A stretch of DNA of 64,000 bases from Rotaria sp. Silwood1 (lineage: Eukaryota > Rotifera > Eurotatoria > Philodinida > Philodinidae): the NCBI GenBank assembly GCA_905250075.1, contig CAJNOP010000305.1, positions 1-64,000 on the forward strand. The letters run 5' to 3'. Shown here in pieces: positions 1 through 17,297 of the stretch. Both the position numbers and the translations under genes were made by a program. Below the pieces are notes generated by a model. That model was not told the DNA's origin, searched no databases, and saw only the letters and a program-made list of their open reading frames with translations. The first letter of the stretch is position 1, and every line of letters starts with the position of its first letter.

Positions 1-307
1 CGTGTAGAAAACTTCATCGTGATCGGACTCTCCTTTCGAAAGTTATCTTGTAAACGGCCGACCGGACGAACATACTGACCGATTCTAGAGTGTACTCACT
101 TTTTGAGTACACAAAAAAGAAATTGTTTTAGGCTTGTTATAAGAAAATAAGACCTTGACGACACTACTTTTGGATTGCCCTAAATAGTATCATCTTCATG
201 CTAAACGCTATTTTTTTTTACTCTTAGACATTCTCTCATAGCATAATTAAATAAAGAATAGAAGAATCTACTTACTATGTGTTTCAGACGATTGTATTAG
301 ATTGTAA
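1..307. other. Gene-free sequence at window start
   Basis: AT-rich sequence with scattered stops in all frames. I see no gene, RNA or repeat I can support here. Confidence 0.5.
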
Positions 308-739
308 ATTTCGCATGATCAGTGATCATTTCATGAGTGTATTTATATTGTTCTAATGAAGTAATTGGGATTTTTGCCATTGATGCTTGTTGACACATAG
401 AAGAGAAGGATTTTCACTTTGACAACATGGGAAAAAACATTATTAGTCTTCATCACTTATTCATTCGTCATTTGATGGTTTGTGATTTTGATATCGTACG
501 TCATTTACTTTCGTATTCCCTTATGTTGACGTCATCTAATCAAACAGCGTAAGAAAAAAAACAAACCTAAGAAAGGAGCAATAACTATTTGAAAAGGTAA
601 ACGAAAAACAAATGTTCATCATCACCTACTCATTTACAATTTGAAGTTTTCTCATAACAAGTATTCGGGACAAAAATCCCAGTTACTTCATTAGAATAAT
701 ATAGATCTAATCACAGAATGAGCAGTGATCAAGCGAAAT
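308..739. mobile_element. MITE with ~70-bp terminal inverted repeats
   Basis: The left arm (308-377, starting ATTTCGC) is matched in reverse complement by 669-739, which ends GCGAAAT. The arms share ATTTCGC, TGATCA, TAATGAAGTAA and TGGGATTTTTG with some mismatches. The interior of about 290 bp has no coding capacity. This is the shape of a non-autonomous DNA transposon. I could not fix a target-site duplication, so the superfamily is unknown and the outer border may lie a few bases further out. Confidence 0.65.
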
Positions 740-1984
740 GTACTATCAAACATAGTGGTCTTAAGGGTATGCGTGGGTGGGTATGATTCTATTGTAGTAT
801 AATCAATAGCTAGCAGGACGCGTTTCGATAAGTGCTAAAATGATATTTATCAATTGCTTTTAGATTGAAGGTGTTACGGATTTTAACTCTCCTACTAGGA
901 ATTACTGATGTCGCAATTTTTTGAGTAAAATTTTAAGATTATAAAAACTTGAGAAAGCGCCTACCGTAATGTTTTGTCTGAAGCCAATAGGCTCTTGGTT
1001 GCAGTTATTATTCACTGTTGTGTTTTTGTTGTAGGTTAATGTATCGTGGTATCAATATTGTTTCCTTTATAGTTTATTGTTCATCTGAAATATAGGTAGA
1101 TTTATATTTGTTTTTGAAGGAAGCCCGTCTTATCTTGTTAGGTTATATTTTAAGGCTATTGAACATGAAACTTGCTAAAACAGGGTAGACATTTATTCAA
1201 GTTGAAAAGAAATTGTTTCACATAGTCAATATGTAAGTTTTTAGCATAGTCGAGTTTGATGAGATGAGGATATTCAATAATCGAAGATTTTTCTTAAAAT
1301 TTAACTGCCTGGTGTGACGATTTCTTTTCTTTTTGTCCTATACTATGCCAAACTGTCAGACGACTGACAAATGGAAATGAACACGAGATTTGAGCAAAGA
1401 AAACGTGTTCAAAAGAGTAAAAATAATCAAATAAATGTAGAACACGAACATTCATGAATATAACACCCGGAAAACTGTGCGAAATGCACTGTATACATTC
1501 CATATTGGACAGAAGCGAATAGACATGACATCGACCCAACCTAGCGTAATTATGACGGCATTCAATGTGACCATCAGCATTATATCCTCTTTGGATGAAC
1601 GTGCGTCGAATATAATAAAAAGATGGTTTATATTGTTCGTAAATATTGACATGTTGAGTAACGATATCGAACATACATGTATGTAGATGTGACATTTTAC
1701 TGAATATATAGTTATCTAGATGAGTACTATCAATGAATGAAGTTTGTTAACTAACACGAAGAGATAATGTGAGCTTTTCCAAATGTGACATTCGATGAAG
1801 AAGAAGTGGCACAATAAAACTATCAAATTCAGTTGTTGCGTGTTATGCATATAGCGAAAAACATTTGAGTTCAAGTAGATTCATCTATAAAAAAAAACAA
1901 AAGATATTGATTAATACTATGTTAATTCTTCGCTCAATTATATAGATTGAATTAGTTTTATCTGACAGAATTATAAAACCATAT
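740..1984. other. Intergenic, no supported gene
   Basis: About 1.2 kb without a recognisable gene. Short open frames at 1294-1695 (minus) and 1477-1686 (plus) overlap on opposite strands and resemble nothing known to me. A short G-rich tract (GCGTGGGTGGGTATG) near 770-785 recalls the telomere-like tracts seen elsewhere in the window. Confidence 0.5.
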
Positions 1985-4258
1985 GGGCGTGTTCAACCAC
2001 AGGATGCCCCGATTCTTATTTGTTTATATAACTTCAACGAAATATCGGAAAAAGATGATTTTTTTACTAGATATAGTACACATATGGTGCTAATGATCTA
2101 TTATTCTTTGAGCTCTATATCTCCCTAAAACCAAGAGTTATCAAGTGTTTCTTTATAATCATTTCGATAAAATATTCCACATCTAGTTTGTTAACGTAGA
2201 TCAACTTTTACTTGGCATCTTTTTGTGATGTGTGGAATTTCGGGCACATGTATTTAACGCAAAGCTAGCTTTAAGTCTATCATAATATTCACAATCCTAC
2301 TACGGTTTACTGATAGTATGATTTTTTTAGTAAAAACAATTATCGATCAGTATAGCCTATTGAACTTTATAAAGAGCAATAAGCAGAGTCGTACACATCA
2401 ATACCTAGTAAAGCATGCATTGTGTCTATTACATACGCATATAATCGTCTGCGAAACATTCGAGAGAGACGATATACTTTTTCCTTTTTCCTTTTTCCTC
2501 TGAATTTCCTCTGATTCTCGCTATATATTTCGTGCACAATAAGATTTCATCCATTCTATTGAATCTTGTGTTTCAGTTTCTTTGTCTTGTTATAGCTACG
2601 TTCATCTTTTCCTCGATTTTGTTCGTTTTTCTTCTTCTTGAATACATTATTATTCGAGTAAAACGCTTATACATTTGTATTATGTTCTCTCCACAAGTTG
2701 AATGGGGTTGTTCCCAATGTCAATCTACTATAACTGATCGTCGAAAATATTGTACTAACTGTAACTCGATGTTAAGCTGGACATGTATTGGTTCGAGAAA
2801 ATCTGGTTTATACGCAAACTTTTTTCGACATCGTAACAACTGTATTTATTGTACGTCGGAACTCGAAGACAAACCACAGAAAGTGGAAGAAAAACATGTT
2901 GCTATTCAACAACTTCAAATCTTAGATGATCGTAAGTAAAATTTATCTTCTTGATTTAGATGTGTCCCTCCCATTTCATTATTTTACGTCATAAAACTAC
3001 GCAACAAATGATCGCGATGATATATCTTACTTTGTTTGCATTTTGTAGAACAACGTTCATGGTCTGAATGGGGTCGTACTAATGAATCCTGTATACAGCA
3101 TACAGGGCATGATATTGAATAAGTACAACAATTATATTCGATGTGTGAACAAGCACTTATAAATTATTGCTTACATAGAACCAAGCAAGATTCAAACAAT
3201 AGCACCACACCACTCTTATCTCCTATAAATTTGCTGATGGTGACATTATGGTACTTGAAGCATTATCATTCGGTACGCTATATTGCTACTGAATTATATT
3301 TGGGTATATCGACAGTACATCATATTTTAACAGAGGTTGTGGATATCTTACACTCATGTGTATATCCAGAACTAGTTTCATTAGCAGTTGATATGGCTAA
3401 TAGAAACGCAATACATGGGCCTGAAGAGCATCATAAATTAATAGTTGATTCAACTTACATCGCCGTTCCGCAACCTGATGATTCACAACAACGTAAAACA
3501 TATTATCATCCAAAAAGCGCAACAAATTATGTATTTAAAGTACAAATAACTTGTGATTTTAGCCATCGAATAGTACATATATCCGAATGTTACCACGGAA
3601 ATGTACATGATATTACAATTCTAAGAGAATTGGGATTATTAGAATATACAGAAGAATCTGTCCAAATTATTGCTGACAAAGGATACATTGGTGAAGAATA
3701 TGTTATTACTCCAAAAAAGGAAACCTCATAGAGGTGAATTAACAACTGAAGACAAAAATTTTAATCGTGACATCAATAGTGCAAGAGCAGCTATCGAAAA
3801 CATCAATCAACGTCTCAAAACTTATGCAATTATAGGTGGTGTTTACAGAGGAGCTATTGATGATTTTCGTAAGATTACCAAGATCGTACAGGTTGTTACT
3901 GCTTTATGTAATCTAAATTTAAGTAAACATCCTATTCGTAAGTAGAGAGAATGATAAGTTAGCTGTATCTTTTGACTAATTATTTGATAATAAAACTTTT
4001 GCTGGTGATACTCCAAGTTGTTTTAATTTTCTAAGAATTAATACACATTAACAAGCTAGATGTGGAATACTTTAACGAAATGATTATAAAGAAATATTCA
4101 ATACCTCTTAATTTTAGGGAGAGATAGAGCTCAAACGATAACAGATCATTAGCACCATATGAGTACTATAACTTCTAAAAAAGTCACCTTTTTCTAATAT
4201 TTGGTTGAAGTTATATAAAAAAAATAAGAATCGAGGCATCCTATGGTTGAACACGCCT
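1985..4258 (+). mobile_element. ISL2EU/PIF-Harbinger-like DNA transposon, 2.27 kb
   Basis: Long terminal inverted repeats of about 215 bp (1985-2199 and 4045-4258) bracket a transposase gene. The tips are GGGCGTGTTCAACC and, in reverse complement, AGGCGTGTTCAACC. The sequence outside both tips is ATAT, compatible with a 2-bp AT or longer AT/TA target duplication. A DDE transposase with PIF/Harbinger-type spacing, long inverted repeats and a G-rich tip fits the ISL2EU branch of PIF-Harbinger; this superfamily placement is an inference. Arms differ at roughly one base in eight, so the copy is not recent. Confidence 0.8.
2682..3948 (+). pseudogene. DDE transposase (PIF/Harbinger-like), broken
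   Basis: I start the gene at the ATG at 2682 (MFSPQVEWGCSQCQS), whose exon ends at 2931 before GTAAGT. It encodes a zinc-ribbon-like block with paired cysteines (CSQC, CTNC, a final CIYC). An intron runs 2932-3048 and ends TTTTGTAG. The second exon continues in the same frame but carries an in-frame TAA at 3120-3122 and a 1-nt frameshift near 3720, so the protein is split in three. The catalytic core is recognisable: first Asp in LIVDSTYIAVP, second Asp in GNVHDITILRE, Glu in ARAAIENINQRLK. This is the spacing of Tnp_4-type DDE transposases. The gene would move the flanking element. With two lesions this copy is probably inactive. Confidence 0.85.
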
Positions 4259-4263
4259 ATATA

Positions 4264-4745
4264 TGATCGTACAAGAATCTCATGCAGGTCTTAGTCTCCG
4301 ATTTGTTGATCTGGGAAGATTATCCAAGTCAAACAAGCAGACGGTAAGATCTGACATGGTCGTACTTCTGATCTTGCAAGATCAGACGAAAAATCATACG
4401 AAAATCGTGGCCTCAGAATTCTTACATCAAGTCGTACCTTAAGATTGTTGACAAATCTTGCTGTTTTGTAAGATATTATTGTAAGATTATAGAAAATCTT
4501 CCCAGGTCAAAAAATCTGACAGGAAGTCTTGTACGATCATATGAAATCATACAAAAAAATCGTAGTCTCTGAAATCTTATATCAATCTTATTGTAAGATT
4601 CCTGTAAGATCTGGTAAGATAACAAGATCTATCAAGAATTTTACAATAAGAATTGATGTAAGATTTCAGAGACTACGATTTTTTGTACGATTTCACCTGA
4701 TCGTACAAGACTTGATGTCTGATTTTTTGACTTGGATAGTGATAT
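4264..4745. repeat. Foldback repeat rich in GTAAGAT motifs
   Basis: Segment 4497-4607 is repeated in inverted orientation at 4632-4740. Shared blocks include GTCTTGTACGATCA, ATCGTAGTCTCTGAAATCTTA and CAAGTCAAAAAATC. A further, more diverged arm-like copy lies at 4311-4440, so the element seems to be built from at least three related arms. The short motif GTAAGAT recurs throughout. It has no coding capacity. It abuts the transposon on its left almost directly. Confidence 0.7.
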
Positions 4746-4747
4746 AA

Positions 4748-5047
4748 CCAGGTTGAGAAGTACGGGCGGGTTCCGACAGGAAAGCATGGAAAGTCGCCGG
4801 CACAAGATGGCAGTATTCCAGCCGGAAATTTTTCGTTTTGTTTCTGGTGAATTCCGGACAACTTTCTGCAGAAAACGGGAGAAAGTTGACCGGAAGTCAC
4901 CGGAAAAAATCCAAAAAATTTCCGACCGGAATACTGCCATCCTGTTCCAGTGAGTTCTGGTGTTTTCTCGCAGGATACGGTGAATTTCTCTGCATCTTTC
5001 CTGCAGGATTCTGCATGATCCGATGGCCGGAATCTTCGACTTGGGTA
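4748..5047. mobile_element. GC-richer foldback MITE, copy A
   Basis: A 300-bp island clearly richer in G+C than its surroundings. GATGGCAGTATTCC (about 4806) is mirrored by GGAATACTGCCATC (about 4930), and the outer ends also pair (AACCAGGTTGAGAAG against ACCCAAGTCGAAG). A diverged second copy lies at 54622-54917, showing that this is a dispersed family. Short open frames crossing it on both strands are by-products of the palindrome. Confidence 0.7.
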
Positions 5048-5293
5048 AGAAACGTTTTATTCGAAAGAATATCATTGAATATTTTTTATATCGAAATTAT
5101 ATATACTCTAATACAATGTATGAAAAAAATTGGAATAAATAAAAACGAGAATAAATGTTGTTGAGTGACATCTATATTGATATGATATATATGTTTCGGA
5201 ATTGATGCATCAATTGATTATCTTAATGGCTGATATAAAAGAATTCTTTTTCAAAGGTGTTGAACATAAGGAAATCGATATTGTTTAAGTTCA

Positions 5294-9400
<4,107 letters not shown>

Positions 9401-12400
9401 CATTTATTTATTAATTAATATCAACTTTTGTCAAATCTCTTCTTTTTCTTCTTCTTCTTCTTCTTCTTCTTCTTGTTTTGTTTGTTTGTTTTCGTTATTA
9501 ACAAACAATATTTCGATAATATCGTTCGTTTTTTTAATCAATGTTTATTATTTAAATTGAAAATAAAATCCTTATTCGAATTTCTTATATACCTATATAT
9601 ATATATATATATATGTTTAACTTGGATATTTGTTTATTTAAAATAACATGTAAATTAAATTAATTTTTTGTTTAGATTTAATTAAATAAAATAAAATAAA
9701 ATAAAATAATTAACTTATTGACAATATGAACTTTTTTATTATATTATATTAAAAGATTTTATTTAATAAATAAAGATCTAATTATTATTATTTTAAATAT
9801 TTCTTAAGTATAAATTTAATTTATTTCTATATTCTATCATTGATAATAATCATCTCAATGATCTATTTAAATTAATATCATAAAAATAGATAATCAGATT
9901 TATCCAAAGTTAATCTAACAGCAACTTATTTTCAACATTGTTTTATTTATAGTTAAATATCATATTTAGAGAAGATCTATCAGATAAATAAAACCTACAA
10001 TCACTCTCTTTTTTCTAAGAATTTAAAAAAAAATCTTCGAATATCTATTCTAGTCAATGATATCACTATCGAATATGTTTACTGTCTTTACAATTTAAAT
10101 AATATCTCTCGAAATAAAATATCATTTTTCAATATTTTACTCCACAATAACTCTTATACGATATTAAAATATATAGAATTGATATATTTCTCGAGATTTC
10201 GATCCTAACACGAAGGAAAATATCGAAAGAGAAGACGAGAATAAAACTCCAAACTTATCTGACAATGATAGAATAATCATTGTTAGACGTTCATTCATTT
10301 TCTATCGACATAACCCTTTATATAAATTTCGTATATCTTGTTAAAATATCAATTTCTCTTAAATTAATTATTGATCACTCTCTTATAATATATATACATA
10401 TGAATGAATATTAGTCATTTATTTGTTTTTAAAAAAATTTCATTTAAATTAAGATAATATTTAAAAAACAAAAACAAAAACAAACAAGAATAAGTCAAGT
10501 AAATAAATGAATAACGATAATAAAAGCTAATATTATTGATCGACGAAATAATAATATATTTCTCTATTATATTATTTAATTATTTTCAAAATATTCATTC
10601 ATTGATTCATTCAGTTTACTTTATATTTAAATATGATCTTAACAACAAGGAGATTAGCTTTTAAAATTTCGTCGAATTTTTTGTCATTTTCTATAATATT
10701 GATATTTATATCAGTTTGACATTTTTTAGTAAAACATTTTAATTCAATGAATGTTCGTTGTTTAGATTTTTATTCGAAAATAAAATAATAAAGATTAATA
10801 AATAATATGACGAATTCAAAGGATACAATTCACTTATAAAACGATAATATCTCTTAGATTCAAACACTTTTTTTTTCTTTTTAAATAATTAAAACTCTCA
10901 AATGAAAATAATTCATGTATTTTATATTCACCTCCAAACATTAAAAACACAAATACCTAAAAAAACCGGTCGTTTACTGCTAAAAGTGTCACGGTTTTTG
11001 CGACGTGGGAAATTAACATAACAAAACGATAGAGAGAGAGAGAAATACTAATAGGTAACAGTGAACTATTTAAGATTTTTTTGTTTTTGGTTTAATAAAA
11101 TCTTGAAAGGATTACTTCTCAAATAATTTGTTGATTAATTATAATTATCTAGTCGAAGATTAAAGTGAATTAAATTGAAAATAAGATCTATTGATAAAAA
11201 ATACTGATTTTAATTCGCGTCGTCAAATATTCAAATAAATAAATGATAGATATGTTCGATATTGTTGTCAATATATTTATTCATAGTAAATAATTAATTA
11301 TTAAATAAATTAACTAGAATAAAATAAAATATTTATTTACTGAGATAGGATTTTTTATAAATATATTATTAGATATAAACTATATTATCATCAAACGATA
11401 TTAAATTATAACAATTCTATTTAAACAGTTAATCATCAACTAAATTCGAACAAATGACATAAGAATAAGACATAAAACAAAAACAAACACCGATCAGATT
11501 TTATTATCTATTTAATATATATTATTGAAATTTATAGTTAAATTTGACTATTTATTTAAAATTAACATATAATTCTATTGTATAGATATTATTCAATTAT
11601 AATTATATTATAAGATGATCTCAAATTATTTTCCGACTGAAAATCTCTTTTTAATATCGTATCACATAACATCGATTTTGACAAACATTTTACTCATAAA
11701 AATTTAATTAAGTTATTCAAATAACTACTTTGATTAAGAAAAACAAGAAAGCAAGTTAACATTTAAATTCTTGCTAAACGAAATGAAATGAAATGAAATA
11801 AAATAAAATATAATATATCGATAATATATATTAATATAAAATTGTTTATAAATTTATTTTAAAGTAATGATTATAATAATATATTTATTTTAAAAATATT
11901 CTATTTAAGAATAAGTTATTATATTTAATAAAACAATATTTTTAATTTAAATTATCTATGATTAATTTATCTCAATAGAAAATATTAAAAGTTTTATATA
12001 AGAATATTTTAGTAAATAATTAAACAAAATAAACTTATTTATTTATTTATTTATTAAATAAAAATGAAATTTTTCAATATAAATCTTATTTATTAATATA
12101 ATATCAATAGAAATATAATATTATATTCTATTATAAACGAATATTTTCTTTTATTATTCAAATTTGTCCATATTGATAAGTTTATCACAAATAAATTCAA
12201 TCAACAAAAAAAAACAAAGTAATATTTAATATCGAATTAAATATTTGATAGAATAAAAAACAAGGATATTATCTATTGAACATATTTCGATAAATTTCGT
12301 TTGTTTTAATTGATTATTAAATAAAAATAAATCTATCTTTTTACTTTTAATATATAATTTATTTATTTCAAGTTATACAAATATAATATATATATTAAAA

Positions 12401-13863
12401 AATATTTATTAATAACTTCAATTATAATCATATTCATTTTAAAATAAATCTATTTGTTCATATACATATATATTAACTATATATAAATGATTATAATTGA
12501 CTAATCTATTATTATAAAACGAGAATTTAAAGTTAAGTTCGACTTAAATAGTTTAAGTTAAAATTGAATTAATCTTATCATATATAGATACAATTAAATA
12601 TTGACTAACTTATTTAAACGATCGTCAAAAATCTATGATGATGAAAAATGAAATCGAATAATATGTTTGACTTGTTTGAAAGATTTTTTTTCGATTATTC
12701 AAACTTTAAAATAATGATTCAAATCTGATTAAATGGTTAATATCATTAACAATCAATGTCACTTCAATGACGACTAGTTTATCTTGTTGTTTACCTAAAT
12801 TTTTATAATAATTATCATTGAATATTGTGATTCTACATAAATGTTCGATCATTGATAATGGTATTAAATAATATCTGTTCATCACTTCTAAACTTCCCCT
12901 AATTTTCGAACGATCATTTAAATCTATCGAAATTCAATCAATAACTAAAGACGTTAATTTAATATCTATTTTTTCATTTGGAAAGAATATCAAAAGAGTT
13001 AGTTAGTTAAAATGATAGAATATATTCTGAAATATGATAAGAATTCCATCGAAGATATAATATAGAAAGATGAATGAATGAAAAGTTGTGTTACCCTAAG
13101 AGAAGTTGTGGGAAATATTCTATTATCCTACTAAGATAAATTGAATATTAACTTAAAATATTTAAATTAAAGTTAACTTGAAAATAATCATTTGAGAATA
13201 ATAGATTAGTCAAATATAATAATATATTTTGATATTTCGATGCTCGGAAAATTCTATTTCAATAATAACTAAAATAAATCAAGAATTAATTTTTATTTAT
13301 CTTTCTCTATGAATAAATCTAGTAAAGAAAAAAGATAATTTATATTTGTTGAATATGTCTATATATGTTCTCGAGTTAACAATAATTTTTTTCTTTCGAA
13401 AACTAATGAACAAATAAAGATATCTGCTTATATTAATATATTAACCATTTATATATTTTTTTTGATTTCGATGATCTTTTCTATTCAATTGAGATCTTAT
13501 TTATTTATATATATTAAATAAATAAATAAATATTTCCTAGTCAATAATATAAAACTATTTTTTAAATAATAATAATTGAAAATTATCTTAATAAAATCTA
13601 AAATGTTTTCTTATTTGAATTGAATTAAAATATTTATTCTATAAAATCTATTATTTATTTAAATAAATTTAACAAATCGAATGTTTTTCTCATTTGTTTG
13701 TTTTAAATAGAAAATATGTTCAAGTTAACATTGTCGAATATAATAAATAAATTAAATTAAATTCAAATGTTCGTTTTATTTAAATTAAAAATAAAAATAT
13801 CTTTCAAAGGTTTTTTATATGGAATTATTTATAAAGGAAATTAAACTTTTTAATATATTTTGT
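9401..13863. other. AT-rich intergenic region between kinase and Pax genes
   Basis: About 4.5 kb dominated by TTTAAATAA-type sequence with no usable open frame. Low-complexity tracts are TTC repeats at 9437-9473, TA repeats at 9592-9613, AAATA runs near 9680-9710 and GA repeats near 11030-11042. A small less AT-rich patch at about 10965-11010 stands out from its surroundings. Distal enhancers of the downstream Pax gene could lie here, but nothing in the bases proves it. Confidence 0.5.
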
Positions 13864-14267
13864 TACGGTCAATATTGGAATTCTAATTTTGACCAGACAA
13901 AATCAGAATTTTATTTTCATCAACTGTAAAACTGAGAAAGAAAAACAGCAATACGAATACGAGTGGAATTAAAAATGATGGTGAGGACGAGAGACAGACA
14001 GACAGATATGAGTAATAGTGAGGAGATCTGACTCTGTATTCCGAGGTTCCGACTGATATTAGAAGAGATAATCGCCTAAAACCATAGACTTATTCTAAAA
14101 TTCATCCTTATTAAGAAATTTTTCACCCTCACCAAGGCTATCCGCGACACTATCATTCAAAACCTTGTTCTTGACTCTCATCATTATTCTTGACCTCATT
14201 CGTATTTTGATATTGGTTTTTGTTTAGTTTTATAATTCATTAAAATAAAATTCTAATTTTGACCGTA
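13864..14267. mobile_element. TA-flanked MITE with ~95-bp inverted repeats
   Basis: The left end TACGGTCAA is mirrored by TTGACCGTA on the right. Inside the tips both arms carry AGAATTTTATTTT, TAAAACT and ATACGAAT in matching order. The terminal TA on each side is consistent with a TA target duplication as used by the Tc1/mariner group. The 404-bp interior encodes nothing. Superfamily is inferred from the TA only. Confidence 0.7.
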
Positions 14268-15311
14268 AGACATATATATATATATGCATATGCGTATTAC
14301 AAAAATGAGAAAAAAGAAAAATGTTGATTTAATATAAATAATATGATATGAATCTTTTCATTTAAAAAACCTACAAAGTGACAAATAGATATAAATAGTG
14401 TGAAAACGAAAAGAAAATTCCCTTAAGGATAATCGTTTATCTTGTTTAAGATCATCTTTTAAGATAATTTATCTTTTATTTAAAAGAATAGAAGAAAAAA
14501 AAAAAAAGTTTATGTAATAAAATGATGATTAAACAAAAAAAAAAAAAAAAAAGAAAAGAAGAAAAGAAGAAAAGAAAATGATATATGTGTTGGTGATATT
14601 CACGTCTTCAATTATTAATCAACTAAATATGTTAATGTAGGTGGATAATAAATGTCACCGAACAGTATATATCAACCAATCGTTATTATATACATTCAAC
14701 ATATATTTTATTGATCTATCGATTCATTGAGTGTATGTTTTTTTTTTTTTTTTTTTTTTTTTTTTCGTTTCTTTTCGTCGTTATTCTCATACTAAAGAAG
14801 AATATTCGAGAGATAGAGAAATAGAAAGAGAAAGAGAAAGAGTGTGTGATGTTGTTTTTTTTGATTGGTAGAAAATGAATAGGTAGGATTGAAGTATAGA
14901 ATATTGATGAAAAGTAAAAGCATTGATCTGTGACGACGAACGACGAAGAGGACGAAGACGACGAAGGAAGCAATAAAGAGACCATAGGTAAGATATTGAT
15001 TCTTATACACGTTGAGCCGTGGGCGATCTTCTTCGATTCGCATGACCAGTAGAGCACAAATTTATATTTTATTCAAAGATTCTTTTTTTTTCTAATTAAT
15101 ATTCAATTTATATTAAACAAACAAAAAATTAAATAACAAAACAAAACAAAAAAAAAAACAAAAAAAAACAGAAAAACTAGAAAAAATTTTAAAAATATAA
15201 ACTAAATAAACAAAGAAAAAATTTTTCTTTTTTGTTTTTAAGAGAAACAAAAAAAACTTGATTTATTTTAATAATAAAAGGAAACTAAACAATAGATAAT
15301 TGTAATTTAGA
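14268..15311. other. Upstream region of the Pax gene
   Basis: Low-complexity sequence with TA repeat (14274-14288), A-runs (14487-14560), a T-run of about 30 (14738-14765) and GAC/GAA-rich sequence near 14930-14970. It immediately precedes the Pax start and probably contains its 5' UTR and promoter. I cannot point to a specific promoter motif. Confidence 0.4.
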
Positions 15312-17297
15312 ATGGTTGATAATAATGATGAATATTTAAATGATAATATAATGATTAATTATGATTCGAAAAGATTTTCATTAGAGAATTGTTTAAATTC
15401 TCATAGAAATCCATCAGATATTGAATATCATTCAAATACCAAACGACGTAAGTTTTTAGAAATTAAATTGAGTTTTATTTTAATATAATATACATATATA
15501 TATAAGGTTTAACAAGACAATCATCAAAAGATAATTCAAATGAAGATGGTTTGTTTCATTTTTATTTAAGAAAAACAAAAACAAAAAAAAAAAAACATTT
15601 AATTATATAATTAAGGTCATGGTGGAATAAATCAACTAGGAGGTTTATTTGTAAATGGTCGTCCATTACCTGATGTTGTTCGACAACAAATAGTGGCTTT
15701 AAATCAACAAGGAATTCGTCCATGTGATATATCAAGACAATTAAAAGTTTCTCATGGTTGTGTTTCGAAGATTCTTGGAAGGTTTTTATTTATTTATTTA
15801 TTTATTTAAAAATCTAATATATTTGTTTTTTTCTTTTTTTTGTTGAAGATATCTTCAAACAGGTTCAATTCGTCCAGGTGTTATTGGAGGATCAAAACCA
15901 AAAGTAGCAACACCGAAAGTAATTAATGCAATAACGAATTATAAAAAAGCTCAACCAACAATGTTTGCATGGGAAATAAAAACAAAATTAATAAATGATG
16001 GGATTTGTGATGAAAAAACAGCTCCTTCTGTATCATCTATAAATAGGTATTTTATTATTTATATTTAAAATAAAATAAATATTTTTATTTAAAAAGAATT
16101 GTTCGAACAAAAGCTGAAAAATGTTCAAATAATAAAATGGAAGAAACAAATATAATATGTCGATCAAATTCGAATGAAACAAATGGAAGAATAAATGATT
16201 GTCATTCATCAACAAATTCAAGTGATGAAATTCCTTTAGATAATTATCAACAATATCAAACAACATGGAATCATCAAGAGAATATTTATGAAAAAGATTC
16301 ACGTATATTTTATTTTATTTTCAAATTAACTTTCATTTTATTTATTTATTTATAGCTGATTCAATATTAATAACAGTTGAAGAAGAAAAAGCATCAATTT
16401 TAGAAAGTTTTTATCAACAAAATCCATTTGCTGATTTTTCTCAAATGGATGAAATTCAACAACGAACTCAACTTGATGAACAAATTATACGAGTAAGATA
16501 AATATAATAAAAGAATAAAAGTGCAATGTGTAATATATTAATAATAATAAATATGTGTTTAAAGCATTATTTTGATAGTGTTAGAAATCATCAATGGCCA
16601 AATCAATCATCATATTATTGTTCAAATTCTCATGAAATATATACTGTTGAATCAAATCCAAATATAATTTGTTCAAATTCAACTAATTCTTTACCAATAT
16701 TAGTTGATTCAAGAATTTCAGTATCACCTCAATCAATAATATCATTAGAACAAATGTCTATTATTCATAATCAAAGAGGTTTTTTCTTTTTGTTTTTTTC
16801 TTTTTTCTTTTAATTTCTTTTAATTATTATTAATAGATGAAAGATTAACAAAAGATGAATCATCAATAATTATTAAAGAAAATAATAATTTATCAAATAA
16901 ATCAATGATATTATTAAATTATCCTCGATTATATTCATCATCAAGTGATACATCATTAGATAATTGTCGACAAGAATCAATTGATTATCATCGTTCATCA
17001 CCATTGCAACAACAACAACAACAGCAGCAGCAGCAGCAACAACAACAACAACAACAGCAGCAACAACAACAAATTTCAACGACAAATCCTCTTTATACTG
17101 ATTTAACACCTGTTATTAATTCAACTCCATTACCATCATTCGAAACATTAAATAGTAATTGATTTTTATTTTGTTTTATTTTTTTTTTCAAATATAATTT
17201 TTTTTTTGTTTTTTTAATAGGATCTGAATGTTATTTTTATAATCAACAATCATCAGATGATATTTGGAGATCAAAAACGGAAAATAAATCGAATTGA
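15312..17297 (+). CDS. Pax2/5/8: Paired-box transcription factor, Pax2/5/8 type
   Basis: A 497-aa nuclear DNA-binding protein in nine exons that join in frame: 15312-15447, 15507-15548, 15616-15781, 15849-16046, 16097-16302, 16356-16492, 16565-16778, 16837-17154, 17221-17297. Residues 60-187 form a complete paired domain ([52 protein letters not shown]). The signatures DVVRQQIV and the [16 protein letters not shown] block match Pax2/5/8 better than Pax6 or Pax3/7. Residues about 256-312 resemble a degraded homeodomain: a helix-1/2-like part ([23 protein letters not shown]), then [11 protein letters not shown] where WFxNRRAKW is expected, so the DNA-contacting Asn is missing. I find no YSINGILG-like octapeptide. 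A run of about 22 Gln follows near residue 420. Family roles include sensory and excretory organ development. Confidence 0.95.
17006..17071 (+). repeat. CAA/CAG repeat encoding polyglutamine in Pax exon 8
   Basis: About 22 consecutive CAA and CAG codons. The mixture of codons suggests an older, partly stabilised tract. Confidence 0.9.

Noticed and set aside
4641..5164. Protein-like frames at 4641-5075 (minus) and 4838-5164 (plus)
   Set aside because: They cross a foldback MITE and read the same palindrome in opposite directions.
9428..9646. Hydrophobic open frame
   Set aside because: It is a TTC microsatellite and AT-rich tail after the kinase stop codon.
14716..15057. Ser-rich minus-strand frames upstream of Pax
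   Set aside because: Translation of GAC/GAA-rich low-complexity DNA; no domain.
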